From positions 1,984,001 to 2,048,000 of the forward strand of contig NZ_CP058348.1 in NCBI RefSeq assembly GCF_013752535.1: DNA of 64,000 bases, in the 5' to 3' direction. Both the position numbers and the translations under genes were made by a program. This DNA comes from Bdellovibrio sp. KM01 (GTDB lineage: Bacteria; Bdellovibrionota; Bdellovibrionia; Bdellovibrionales; Bdellovibrionaceae). The notes below the pieces were generated by a model. That model saw nothing but the letters and a program-made list of their open reading frames with translations, searched no databases and was not told where the DNA came from. Positions 9,261 to 18,021 of the stretch are shown here, piece by piece (within the stretch, counting starts at the first letter, position 1; every line of letters begins with the position of its first letter).

Positions 9261-9271
9261 ACTGTATCCAT

Positions 9272-10477
9272 ATGACATTGTTACCCCAATCCGTGGATAT
9301 CTTGAAAGATCAGATCGTTTTTAATGAGGGCGATGCCGGAGATTGCGCTTACATCATCGAAAAAGGTCGCGTACTTATTTATCTCTCCAAAGATCAGGAA
9401 GAAATTCCTATTTCTATTTTGGGCGAAGGCGAAATTTTTGGTGAGATGTCACTGATCGATAATCAAGATCGTTCCGCTTCTGTACGCGCCTTAGAAGATG
9501 TCAGACTTAGCATTGTTACCAAGCAGCAGCTTTTAGAACGCGTTTCCATGGCGGATACAGTTGTGCAGCTTTTGATGCGTGTCTTGCTAAAAAGACTTCG
9601 TCGCAATACAAATATGAATTTGGGTGGCAACCTTAAGATCGCCGACATGCAAATTGAAAGCATGATGGGGACCGACGATGGTGCAGCGGATGCCTTACAA
9701 AAAATCAAATTGGAAAATGAAATCTTTCAAGCATTCCAAAACAAAGAGTTCGAACTTTTTTATCAACCGATCGTCGAACTTAAAACGCGTAAAATAAAAG
9801 GCTGCGAAGCTTTGCTTCGCTGGAAAAGCCCGACCCGTGGCTTGATCTCCCCGAATGTTTTCATCGACGTGATTGAAAACTCCTCTATGGTTATTCCTAT
9901 CGGCCATTGGATTATCAATGCTGCCTTGAAAGAATTAAAAGTCATTCAGGATCATTTGAAATCAAAAAATAAAAACAAAGAAGCCGATGAATTCATGATG
10001 AGCATCAACATCTCGGGTCGTCAGTTTACTCATTCAGATTTCCTGGAAAATCTGGAAGACCTGCGCGAGAAACAAGGCTTGGACACTAAAAACATCAAAC
10101 TTGAAGTTACAGAGCGTGTGATGATGGATGGGGTTTTAGCCCTAGAGACTTTGCACAAATGCCGTCAGCACGGTTACGCCATTTCTATTGATGATTTCGG
10201 TACGGGCTTTTCAAGCTTGCAATATCTGACGCAGATGCCGATCACCTATCTTAAAATTGATCGATCTTTCGTGATGAAGGTTCTAAGCGATCCGAAATCC
10301 AAAGCCGTTGTCAGTGGGATTATCTTTCTGGCACGCGAAATGGATTTTGAAATTATCGCTGAAGGTATCGAACATCAGGATGAAGCCCTGGTTCTGGAAA
10401 CTTTGGGTGCGCAATGGGGCCAAGGGTATTTGTTCTCGAAACCCGTTGATCATTTTGCTTTCATGCAACTTATCTAA
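9272..10477 (+). CDS. cNMP-binding domain / EAL c-di-GMP phosphodiesterase (Bd1971 type)
   Basis: An N-terminal cyclic-nucleotide-binding domain (about residues 10-125) has the phosphate-binding cassette GEIFGEMSLIDNQDRSAS, with Arg and Ser placed as in cAMP receptors. It is joined to an EAL domain (about 150-400). The catalytic set is present: EAL (Glu about 179), SINISGRQ, LEVTE, the DDFGTGFSS loop, LKIDRSF, AEGIE and the final GQGYLFSKP. The enzyme should therefore hydrolyse c-di-GMP to pGpG, with cAMP as the likely control ligand. This architecture matches Bdellovibrio Bd1971, reported as a cAMP-sensing phosphodiesterase. The ATG at 9272 is preferred; the frame is open upstream inside the preceding gene, 11 bases away. 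Confidence 0.92.
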   Translation: MTLLPQSVDILKDQIVFNEGDAGDCAYIIEKGRVLIYLSKDQEEIPISILGEGEIFGEMSLIDNQDRSASVRALEDVRLSIVTKQQLLERVSMADTVVQLLMRVLLKRLRRNTNMNLGGNLKIADMQIESMMGTDDGAADALQKIKLENEIFQAFQNKEFELFYQPIVELKTRKIKGCEALLRWKSPTRGLISPNVFIDVIENSSMVIPIGHWIINAALKELKVIQDHLKSKNKNKEADEFMMSINISGRQFTHSDFLENLEDLREKQGLDTKNIKLEVTERVMMDGVLALETLHKCRQHGYAISIDDFGTGFSSLQYLTQMPITYLKIDRSFVMKVLSDPKSKAVVSGIIFLAREMDFEIIAEGIEHQDEALVLETLGAQWGQGYLFSKPVDHFAFMQLI

Positions 10478-11666
10478 ATACAGCCTGACAAAAATTCACT
10501 AAAGGAGAGCTTTTCCGAAGCTCTTCATAAATGATCTTCTCTATACGGAATGGCGAATAGCCTTTTTGATCCTGAACAGCTTTCCTTAATAAATAAATCG
10601 AAGAACCCACCATGTACCTTTGAAACGCTGTTTCGAGCACTGGCGACCAGGCAGCAGGACGCCCCCTTGGCACAAGGGTGTTCTCACGCATTTTTTGCAA
10701 ACTTTCTAAATCAAAGATCCACTGACTGTCTTGAATTTTTAAAAGCTCTTTCGTTGGAAGATTTAATTTTTCGCGAAGCTTGAAATCAATTCTCGCGCCA
10801 TCTAGGTCGCGATAAAAAACGCGCCCCGTAAAGCTTCCCTTAGAATCAATCTCCAACAAAGTGTTTTGTTGATGCGCTTCAAGGACCACACCATATTGAG
10901 CGGCAAAGGCATAGCTTTTTACAAGTGCAGGAATTAACTGTCTTTCAACGAGATCAATAGTTGAAATCCCCTGAGCCTTGGCATCGACTTCCAACAATGA
11001 AGATCCCTGATTTTTTGCGACATAAGACAAAATCGGAACCAAGGTGGTTTTCCCCACCACGATGTGCTGGGGAATTTTTCTAACCAAGAATCCAAAAGGG
11101 CTGTTGGGAGTTTTATCAAAAACACCAATGGGCTCAGGCAAGACTCCAAAACCATTTTCTTTCTGAGAGGATTCAGGAATATTTGCAAGCAACGAACTAA
11201 TGGCCGTCGCTCGCTGCATCTGCATTGGATACACGGTACGAATCGCACCATTAACCTTATCTGACAAAGAGACCTTGACCATCATATCGTCCACAAAAAA
11301 TGTTCTGGGTGACGTTGTTGGTTTCGCCGCAACTTTCGTAAGCTTTCCATGAGAGATGAGCTCTTTAAAAAGTTCCAATGATGACGGGTGAATAAAGAAC
11401 TTCACTTTGCCGTCAGCGGTTTTTAACTCCTTCGGAATTTCCATTATTCCGTCTGGTACAAAATCGACAAATCGTGGTTCAACTTCCAAAAGATAAAGCG
11501 TCTCAGTCTGATACGCCTTCAATTCGGCGGGATCGGGAAGCTTGTGATAAAGTTTTTCGTTAGACTGTAGATCATTGCGCTGGACTTCCCATTTTTGCCA
11601 ACGCTCAAGGTCAGCAAAGCCGGGTAATGCAATTAAAAGCACAGTGATGAATGAAATCCACTTCAT
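10470..11666 (-). CDS. Exported protein with IucA/IucC-like C-terminal motif
   Basis: About 398 residues beginning with a clear signal peptide (MKWISFITVLLIALPGFA). In the C-terminal half, YGVVLEAHQQNTLLEID followed by VFYRDLDGARID resembles the nucleotide- and metal-binding core of IucA/IucC siderophore synthetases and FhuF-like iron proteins (EAHxQN ... RDxxG). Those synthetases are cytosolic and about 580-600 residues long, so an exported, shorter relative is odd; ATP would not normally be available in the periplasm. I chose the start at 11666 for the signal peptide. It converges with the cNMP-EAL gene (8-base overlap). Catalysis is uncertain. Confidence 0.6.
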   Translation of the reverse strand: MKWISFITVLLIALPGFADLERWQKWEVQRNDLQSNEKLYHKLPDPAELKAYQTETLYLLEVEPRFVDFVPDGIMEIPKELKTADGKVKFFIHPSSLELFKELISHGKLTKVAAKPTTSPRTFFVDDMMVKVSLSDKVNGAIRTVYPMQMQRATAISSLLANIPESSQKENGFGVLPEPIGVFDKTPNSPFGFLVRKIPQHIVVGKTTLVPILSYVAKNQGSSLLEVDAKAQGISTIDLVERQLIPALVKSYAFAAQYGVVLEAHQQNTLLEIDSKGSFTGRVFYRDLDGARIDFKLREKLNLPTKELLKIQDSQWIFDLESLQKMRENTLVPRGRPAAWSPVLETAFQRYMVGSSIYLLRKAVQDQKGYSPFRIEKIIYEELRKSSPLVNFCQAVFR

Positions 11667-11850
11667 ACCTGGTAACTTAGCAAGATATTCGCCAGGGACT
11701 CTTGATGTCTCATTCTGGGAACACACAAGCCCATGGACCAGTTATTCGAACTTTCTTCTAGGCAGACTCAAGTCGATAAGACCAACGCCGATAAGCTCTA
11801 TGTCTTAAGACATTTAACCAGCTTAAGATTTACAACTGGGGGTCATAACA

Positions 11851-12069
11851 ATGGCTGACAAAAAGTTTGAAAAGCAAATTCCAAATAACGTAGTAACTCT
11901 TGCTTCCGAAAAATGCTGTGGCGAAGGCTGCAAAAAGAAAGCTGATAAAGCTGGTTTCTGCGGTGAGCATTTCATGTGGTTCAAAGAAGGTTTGATCACG
12001 AAAGAGGGTTTGAAAGCTGCTGACTTCGACAAGAAGTATTATCAGTTCATCTCTCGTAAAGCCGCTTAG
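11851..12069 (+). CDS. Small Cys-rich protein, possible zinc-binding
   Basis: A 72-residue basic protein with a cluster KCCGEGCKKKADKAGFCGEHF: Cys-Cys, then Cys three residues on, then CGEH. This spacing could bind one zinc ion (C-x3-C ... C-x2-H). The rest is Lys- and Phe/Tyr-rich without a signal peptide, so it is likely cytosolic. It is followed by an intrinsic terminator and stands alone. I do not recognise the family. Confidence 0.7.
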   Translation: MADKKFEKQIPNNVVTLASEKCCGEGCKKKADKAGFCGEHFMWFKEGLITKEGLKAADFDKKYYQFISRKAA

Positions 12070-12138
12070 TTCTATTTTAAAACCTCTGATCTCCGTCGGA
12101 GGGTTTATAATCATTAGTATTTCGAATTCCAAATCCGT

Positions 12139-12170
12139 TAAAAGCCGGGAATCCCATCCCGGCTTTTTTA
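12139..12170 (+). terminator. Intrinsic terminator
   Basis: AAAGCCGGGA-loop-TCCCGGCTTTTTT: a GC-rich stem of 8-9 bp followed by a T tract, 70 bases after the stop of the small Cys-rich gene. Confidence 0.85.
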
Positions 12171-12290
12171 TTTACACCTGGTTCCCTATTCCGTCACCTG
12201 CCCCATTTCATTTTCATCTGATTCCACCAAATCCAATCTGATCGACTGCGACGTCAACCAACTGGTCCTGCCTTTGCACATTTCAAGGGT

Positions 12291-13469
12291 ATGAAATCAT
12301 TCGTATTCGCACTGCTATATTTGTCTCAATTTGGAACACTGAGCACTGCTGCGGCCGCAGGGCCTCCGTTGTGTTCAATGATCTTTGCTGACGCTCCCTG
12401 GGGGCAATTACGCCGCGATTTCCAGCACAACATTCACTATACGAAAGAGATTCCTCAAGACACAGCCATTAAAAACCAATGCAATCTTGGCACTTGTCAT
12501 TTGCATTCCTGGCTGGGCGCTATGGAGAAAACCTATACTCTGCGTACAGGCGAAGTCATGACGCTTTCAAATCAATTCATGAGTGCGCACCAACTTTTAG
12601 CGCGCTCGATTATGCAGCTTAAAACCGGGGAAGAAAATGTCGCAAAGGTGGAGCTGGGCGCAGGTCCTTTGAATTCCCGAGACAGCATTCTGGTATACGG
12701 GGTGATCCCTGAAGGCCTTTGGACTCCCAAAACCGAATTTTATAAAAACCCACAAGCGCAAATTTTAAAAGAGTACACCGAGAACATCATCGCTCGCACC
12801 AAAGCTTTGGCTGCTAAAGTTGAGGACACTGCCCAGAAAAAAGCCATCGTTGAAAATGGCGCTGAACAACTGCGCAAACTGCACCGCGATTTTGTTGGGG
12901 ATCTTCCAAAGACCTTCCAATGGGAAGGCCGCCAGTGGACTCCTCAAGAATTTGCCTATAAGAAGTTTTCATTTTTTCTGGGGCCACAGACTCAGATGAT
13001 CATCCAAGCAAACCGCAAAGCCATGCCTTATGCCGAAAGAGTCGGAAAAGATTCACGCGTCTATACGGATATGGATTCAGTGGAAACAATGGCCGCCAAT
13101 CTCATTGACCGCGGAAGCATGGTTTACCTTTCCTATGAACACCATCATGAGTATGTGGACAAGCCGACAGGAATTATGTCGATTCGAGCTTTCTATACGC
13201 CTGATTTCGCAAAACCTCTGACTCGCCAACTCCGAGAGCAATTTGACAAAAATGGAGGTGGTCATGCGGTGCAGATTATTGGATATGAGCGTCACCCACA
13301 AACGGGTCACATTATTAAATGGAAGATCAAGAACAGCTGGGGCGATAAAAGTGGCGATGAGGGTTATTATCACATGTATGATGATTACTTCAGAGCTTTT
13401 GCCAAGGGCATCACTTATCAGGAGATTGATCCTGCGATAACTCTAAAAATGCCCGTAAAAGGCAACTAG
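12291..13469 (+). CDS. Secreted papain-like (C1-type) cysteine peptidase
   Basis: A 392-residue protein with a signal peptide ending near TAAAAG. The papain catalytic order is visible: KNQCNLGTCHLHSW, in which Cys69 takes the position of the active Cys of QGSCGSCWAFS; GGGHAVQIIGY with His325; and KIKNSWGDKSGDEGYY with Asn348. It is longer than papain, with an insert of about 150 residues between Cys and His. It lacks a clear propeptide. It would act in the periplasm or outside the cell; in a predator it could digest prey protein, but this is inference. Alternative: an inactive C1-fold protein, since Trp after the Cys is replaced by His. Confidence 0.8.
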   Translation: MKSFVFALLYLSQFGTLSTAAAAGPPLCSMIFADAPWGQLRRDFQHNIHYTKEIPQDTAIKNQCNLGTCHLHSWLGAMEKTYTLRTGEVMTLSNQFMSAHQLLARSIMQLKTGEENVAKVELGAGPLNSRDSILVYGVIPEGLWTPKTEFYKNPQAQILKEYTENIIARTKALAAKVEDTAQKKAIVENGAEQLRKLHRDFVGDLPKTFQWEGRQWTPQEFAYKKFSFFLGPQTQMIIQANRKAMPYAERVGKDSRVYTDMDSVETMAANLIDRGSMVYLSYEHHHEYVDKPTGIMSIRAFYTPDFAKPLTRQLREQFDKNGGGHAVQIIGYERHPQTGHIIKWKIKNSWGDKSGDEGYYHMYDDYFRAFAKGITYQEIDPAITLKMPVKGN

Positions 13470-13591
13470 GATGGCCGTCCCGAAAATGAAGTATTTTAAT
13501 CCGATGGAAGCAGCTTCGCGCAATGACATGACTTCCTATCGGCCAGGACCTTTGCTAGCATGAGTCTTTCTTTGAGACAGAGGTATTTTAG

Positions 13592-14341
13592 ATGAAAAAA
13601 GCGGTCGTAATCACAGGAGCTTCCAGCGGGATCGGTGCTGCCACAGCCATTCATTTTGGCAAGCAAGGGTATTTCGTCTATTTGATGGGTCGTAACAAAG
13701 ACCGCCTGGCGGAAGTGGCCGTTCAATGTCGCAGTGGAGCCTCCTTGATGAGCTGCGATCTGACGGACCTTAGCGCCCTTAATAAACGTATTGGCGAGAT
13801 CACCTCGACCACGATTCACAAAGTCGAAGTCTTGGTTAATAACGCTGGCATCTTTGATGTGCACTCAACAGAGCAAGGCACGGATGAGTTGTGGCAAAAA
13901 GAATTTGAAGTGAACTTGATGAGCGCTGTGCGCCTGACTCGCGCATTCTTCCCCTACTTTAAGCAACACGGTGGGGGATCTATCGTGAACGTCTCCTCAT
14001 CCCTTGGTTTAAAACCCACAGCAGCGACATCGGCTTATTCTGCAATGAAAGCGGCGATGATCAATCTGACTCAAAGTAACTCCCTCGAAGGCGGTGCTTT
14101 TAATATTCGCGTAAACTGTGTGGCACCAGGAATTGTTGATACCCCTATTCATCAGTTCCATTCCTTGGAAGAAACAAAACGTAACGCCGCTATTGAACAA
14201 ATGAATCCAATGCAACCTCTGGGGCGAATTGGAACAGCAGAAGAGATTGCTAAATCCATTTTCTTCCTGGGCAGCAATGAACATTCCAGCTGGACTACGG
14301 GTGCGGTCCTTGCGGTTGATGGTGGAATTACCAACACATGA
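13592..14341 (+). CDS. Short-chain dehydrogenase/reductase
   Basis: A classical SDR of 249 residues. It has the cofactor motif TGASSGIG at residues 8-15, NNAG at about 88, the catalytic Ser in NVSSSLG and YSAMK (Tyr and Lys). The position after strand 2 has GRNKDR, which suggests NADP. The end reads WTTGAVLAVDGG, as in FabG-like enzymes. The 3' end overlaps the next gene by 4 bases (ATGA), so it is co-translated with a QueD/PTPS-family gene. That pairing raises the possibility of a sepiapterin- or dihydropteridine-reductase-like role, not proven by sequence. Confidence 0.9.
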   Translation: MKKAVVITGASSGIGAATAIHFGKQGYFVYLMGRNKDRLAEVAVQCRSGASLMSCDLTDLSALNKRIGEITSTTIHKVEVLVNNAGIFDVHSTEQGTDELWQKEFEVNLMSAVRLTRAFFPYFKQHGGGSIVNVSSSLGLKPTAATSAYSAMKAAMINLTQSNSLEGGAFNIRVNCVAPGIVDTPIHQFHSLEETKRNAAIEQMNPMQPLGRIGTAEEIAKSIFFLGSNEHSSWTTGAVLAVDGGITNT

Positions 14342-14727
14342 TTCTAACTTTAAAAAGCTCTTTTTCGAGCGCCCATCTTTATCACCAGCCACTATGGAGT
14401 TCAGAGGAAAACCTTAAGAACTTTGGCAGATGTTTCACTGAACACGGGCATGGTCACAACTATACACTTGAAGTAGGTTTTCATCTGACCGAAGACGAGC
14501 TTCAAGTAAAGCTTGAAGAGTATAAACAGCTTTTACAGAGTCTGACTTCAGTACTTGATCACGAACATTTGAATTTCGTGATTCCAGAATTTAAAACTAA
14601 AATCCCAACCACAGAGAATATCGCCCTGTATTTTATGGAAAAGCTGAAACAGCATTTGCCACAAAGCCAGATCGCCCATATTCGTCTGTACGAAATGAAT
14701 GACCTTTGGACGGAGATCCAGCCATGA
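14338..14727 (+). CDS. 6-pyruvoyl-tetrahydropterin synthase / QueD family protein
   Basis: A 129-residue protein of the PTPS/QueD fold. The zinc ligands are visible as SSAH near residue 12 and HGHGHNY near 38-44; the Cys of GRCFTEHG sits just before them. LDHEHLN at about 71 and [12 protein letters not shown] at about 85 (with the catalytic-region Thr-Glu) complete the family pattern. It could make 6-carboxy-tetrahydropterin for queuosine or a pterin cofactor. Overlaps: ATGA with the SDR before it and ATGA with the pseudouridine synthase after it, so the three form one operon. No other queuosine genes are present here. Confidence 0.88.
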   Translation: MILTLKSSFSSAHLYHQPLWSSEENLKNFGRCFTEHGHGHNYTLEVGFHLTEDELQVKLEEYKQLLQSLTSVLDHEHLNFVIPEFKTKIPTTENIALYFMEKLKQHLPQSQIAHIRLYEMNDLWTEIQP

Positions 14728-15464
14728 GTGAAGAAAAAGAAAAAGTACGTCTGTCCAAACTGATGGCTGAAAGAGGCATTTGTTCTCGTCGTGAAGCGGA
14801 TGACTACATCTCCCGCGGCCTGGTCATGGTCAACGGTCAAGTCGTCGATCAATTGGGAACCAAGGTGGATCCTAATGTTAAAATCACTCTGGAAGCTCAA
14901 GCCTTAAAACAGCAGAAAAATCTGGTGACGATTCTTTTGAATAAACCAGTGGGATACGTTTCCGCACAACCAGAACCACAATATATTCCTGCGATTCGCC
15001 TGATCACCGATCAAAACCAGTTCGGCGAATCCAAGCTGCGCTTAAAGCCAGAGCACTTGAAAGGCATAGCCGTTGCGGGCCGCCTGGATATCGACTCTCA
15101 AGGGCTTTTACTGTTCACTCAAGACGGCCGTATCGCTAAGAAAATCATCAATGAAGAAACCAAGCTCGAAAAAGAGTATATCGTGCGCGTGCAGGGAAAT
15201 TTGCCTGACGATAAATTGAAACTTTTGCGCCATGGTCTTTCTTTGGATGGTAAAGAGCTTAAACCAGCCATCGTCGAATGGATCAATGACGATCAGCTCC
15301 GGTTCATTCTGAAAGAGGGAAAAAAACGTCAAATCCGTCGTATGTGTGAGGCCGTGGGCTTAAAAGTTACGGGCTTAAAACGCGTTCGCATTGGGAACAT
15401 CCGCCTGGGTAAACTTCCCGAGGGGAAATGGCGCTTTCTTGAAGCAGACGAGAGCCTTGATTAG
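14724..15464 (+). CDS. RsuA/RluB/RluF-family pseudouridine synthase
   Basis: About 246 residues with an N-terminal S4 RNA-binding domain ([22 protein letters not shown], then [10 protein letters not shown]) and a catalytic domain. The catalytic motif is [18 protein letters not shown], where the Asp of RLD is the nucleophile. The end reads [19 protein letters not shown], the family C-terminal signature. It modifies a uridine in rRNA. Between RluB, RluE and RluF, sequence by eye does not decide. The start at 14724 overlaps the previous stop by four bases. Confidence 0.92.
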   Translation: MSEEKEKVRLSKLMAERGICSRREADDYISRGLVMVNGQVVDQLGTKVDPNVKITLEAQALKQQKNLVTILLNKPVGYVSAQPEPQYIPAIRLITDQNQFGESKLRLKPEHLKGIAVAGRLDIDSQGLLLFTQDGRIAKKIINEETKLEKEYIVRVQGNLPDDKLKLLRHGLSLDGKELKPAIVEWINDDQLRFILKEGKKRQIRRMCEAVGLKVTGLKRVRIGNIRLGKLPEGKWRFLEADESLD

Positions 15465-15601
15465 GGCTAAAAAAGGGTGCCCTTTATGGGCATCGTAGAC
15501 AGTTAAAACTCGGTCAATTCCACTATATACCCCACCGCCCTAGCATCTGGCTTGCATCATGTTTCCTCGTGGAGCACCCACAATAGGATGTAAGCTGGAA
15601 T

Positions 15602-17341
15602 ATGAAAACACTTCGTTTCATCAAGTATATTTTAGGACTCGGTATTGCGGGACTTTTTGTCTCTAACACTGCTTATGCAAAAACATTCTGTAGCATGACT
15701 TTGAATTCGAGCGACGAGATCAACACCTTTGCTTTAGCCCTTTCGAAACAGGGCTTCGACTTTGTAGAATTAGTTCCACAAAACAAAGATCCGCGCTGGT
15801 TTCAACAGGCCTGCGCGAGTGGTATTAAATGCGATGTTCTTCTGATCTCTGGCCATTTTGGTGGACTGTTTTTTGGCGAAGGCACATCCCAAACTATCGA
15901 TATCGCGCAGATGGAAAAAGCCAGCTGTGATAATTCCTGCCCTGGCATTTTAAAGAACCCTAAAGAAGTTTTTTTGATGGGTTGCAATACCCTGGCAAGC
16001 CAAGCACGTGATCACCGTACAATCGATCAGTATCTGAATGTTTTATTGAACGACGGTATTCCTTTGGACTTTGCCGAGCAAGTTGTGGCTTCTCGTTATT
16101 CACAACAAGGATTCAGCCTTGAAAAGCGTTTTGCTTCGATCTTCCCGGACACTCCAAAGCTTTACGGCTTTTTCTCAACAGGTCCTTTGGGAAAAGACGC
16201 AGCTCCTATTTTAAATCGATATTTGAAAAACGTGGGTAACTACAACACTCACCTTGATACGATGTCTAATGCGCCAAACTCAGCGCTTTTAAATGCTTTT
16301 AAAGGTCAAGCTTTCCGTGAAACAATTCCTCAGAAGGCGGTTCCGCCAGAGGCTCGTGGACTTTACTGCGCACTTCGCTCGAATGATAAATCCGTGCAAA
16401 GTGCTGCTTTAACTCAAATCGCTCAGGAAAACAAAGTCACAACATATTTTGATTCCTTGGCAAGTCAGTTGTCTTATGGCGACAGCATCGCGGGTCAAAT
16501 CGATCAGGCAACCAAGCAGATCATCAGCAAGTCTTTAGCAAAAATTAAAGCTAACAACGGTCAGCTAGTAACAATTCAACATGATGTGATGCAGGTGGCA
16601 TCAAGCCTTGGCCTGATGGATCCAGTCACGCGTGATTTCCAAGTGCGTATGCTTTTAGATCAAGCCTATGATCAAAACATGAACTACGCAAAAGTCCGTC
16701 AAATCTGCGGCATCATCCGGGACGAGCCAGGATTTCAAAATATGACCTTCACCCGTCTGCAGGAACTTTCCAAGCGTTCGCCGTACTTCATGCTAACCCT
16801 AAGCTGTTATTCCGAAATCAACAGTGATACACGTGATTTCCTATTTAGTAAAATCGCATCGCCTGACAAGGAACATGAGAGAACGATCGCACTTTGGGTA
16901 ATGAAACCTTTCTGGAATGAAGGCGATATGGATTTCTTGTCCATGGTATTAAAAACCGCTGATCCCTTACTGCGCACGCGCCTGTTTATCAGCGCGAAAA
17001 AGGTTTTAGCGCAGTATCGCTACTCACTTCTAAATGCCCCAGGCTTGCCTGCTTGTGTATTTAACGCTGAATCCAGAACGGATTACTCTTTGGGTAAGGA
17101 GTGGAGCTGCTTAAGCGAAAATCAGGCTCATCTCTCTCCAGATATCTGTGACTATTTTGCGGAACGCAATCCTGATCCAGAAAATGCGGATGATATGCGC
17201 TGGTACTGCTGGAGTAATAACAAACAAAGATTCTTAAACTCGCGCCCAGAATGTTATTTGCTGGCAGAAACCTTTAAGATCCGGGGCAACCAGATGAAGA
17301 ACATCTGGAACTGCTCAAATCGCGATATTTACGGGTATTAG
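15602..17341 (+). CDS. Secreted protein with caspase-like (clan CD) His/Cys pair
   Basis: A 579-residue protein with a signal peptide (cleavage near TAYAKTFC). Residues 75-210 show strand-like DVLLISGHFGG with His85, then EVFLMGCNTLA with Cys128. This is the pattern of clan CD proteases (caspase, CHAT, gingipain), where a His after a hydrophobic strand is followed by a Cys after a second one. The remaining 350 residues are helical and could be HEAT-like repeats, with several Cys near the C terminus (CVFNAES, WSCLSEN, WYCWSNN, WNCSNRD) that may form disulphides. It would act outside the cytoplasm. The protease assignment rests on motif pattern only. Confidence 0.7.
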   Translation: MKTLRFIKYILGLGIAGLFVSNTAYAKTFCSMTLNSSDEINTFALALSKQGFDFVELVPQNKDPRWFQQACASGIKCDVLLISGHFGGLFFGEGTSQTIDIAQMEKASCDNSCPGILKNPKEVFLMGCNTLASQARDHRTIDQYLNVLLNDGIPLDFAEQVVASRYSQQGFSLEKRFASIFPDTPKLYGFFSTGPLGKDAAPILNRYLKNVGNYNTHLDTMSNAPNSALLNAFKGQAFRETIPQKAVPPEARGLYCALRSNDKSVQSAALTQIAQENKVTTYFDSLASQLSYGDSIAGQIDQATKQIISKSLAKIKANNGQLVTIQHDVMQVASSLGLMDPVTRDFQVRMLLDQAYDQNMNYAKVRQICGIIRDEPGFQNMTFTRLQELSKRSPYFMLTLSCYSEINSDTRDFLFSKIASPDKEHERTIALWVMKPFWNEGDMDFLSMVLKTADPLLRTRLFISAKKVLAQYRYSLLNAPGLPACVFNAESRTDYSLGKEWSCLSENQAHLSPDICDYFAERNPDPENADDMRWYCWSNNKQRFLNSRPECYLLAETFKIRGNQMKNIWNCSNRDIYGY

Positions 17342-17964
17342 TACACCATGAACTGGCTGACGGAAACGGAAATGACTTTTCCTTTTTCCAATTTAACATG
17401 AATAACGGATGTGACATCAAACTTCACTCCGTTGATCTTTTTCTTATCCTCGAAATAATAAAGAATAAAGGCCTTGGCTTGCTTACTGGGCTCGCCAAGT
17501 TTTTTTACCACTTCTTTTTCTGACATCCCTAAAGTCAGGCCTGCGATCTTGGTTTTTTTAAAGCGTTTATCAACCGTTTCGCAGTCTTTCTTATGCTTAT
17601 ATTTGGAAGACTTTTGATATAAACCAATCGTCAGAATCTGATTGGACTCCCCGCCCATGTCTCCGGAGGAAAATTCCAGTGCGGTTTTGTCTGATCCAAT
17701 CAGGCAAACCAACAAAACCAGATCCTCGCCTTCGCCGAACTCTTTGATTTTGGTTTTATATTTTTTTGCAACCGCATCCAGCGAAGAACTTTGGATGGTG
17801 TAACCACTGACGGTCAGCTGCTCTTTTTTAGGCTGACCTTTTTTAACCAGAACATCTTCGACGACGACTTTTTCGTCAATTTGCAGAGTCGCACGCTCCT
17901 GCTCCTTTGCGCTCACCGAAAGACTTAAAAATGTCATAATGAGCAAAGAAACCAGGGTTTTCAC
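17338..17964 (-). CDS. Secreted BamE/SmpA-like protein
   Basis: About 208 residues with a signal peptide (VKTLVSLLIMTFLSLSVSA). Near residue 140 it has IAGLTLGMSEKEVVKKLGEP, the motif of BamE/SmpA-like domains (Gly-Met-Ser-x-x-x-Val-x-x-x-Leu-Gly-x-Pro). The first half is unknown. No lipobox is present, unlike true BamE, so outer-membrane assembly is not implied. I chose the GTG at 17964, because GGAGAAT lies directly upstream and the signal peptide begins there; the frame is open to 18009. Overlaps the convergent caspase-like gene by 4 bases. Confidence 0.7.
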   Translation of the reverse strand: MKTLVSLLIMTFLSLSVSAKEQERATLQIDEKVVVEDVLVKKGQPKKEQLTVSGYTIQSSSLDAVAKKYKTKIKEFGEGEDLVLLVCLIGSDKTALEFSSGDMGGESNQILTIGLYQKSSKYKHKKDCETVDKRFKKTKIAGLTLGMSEKEVVKKLGEPSKQAKAFILYYFEDKKKINGVKFDVTSVIHVKLEKGKVISVSVSQFMVY

Positions 17965-18021
17965 ATATTCTCCGATTGAGAAATTGTACCGGGGTCTAGA
18001 TACAAACACAAATCAGATATA

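Noticed and set aside
15470-15497. Possible terminator GGTGCCC-TTTA-TGGGCAT after the pseudouridine synthase gene
   Set aside because: The stem is short with a G-T pair, and no T tract follows.
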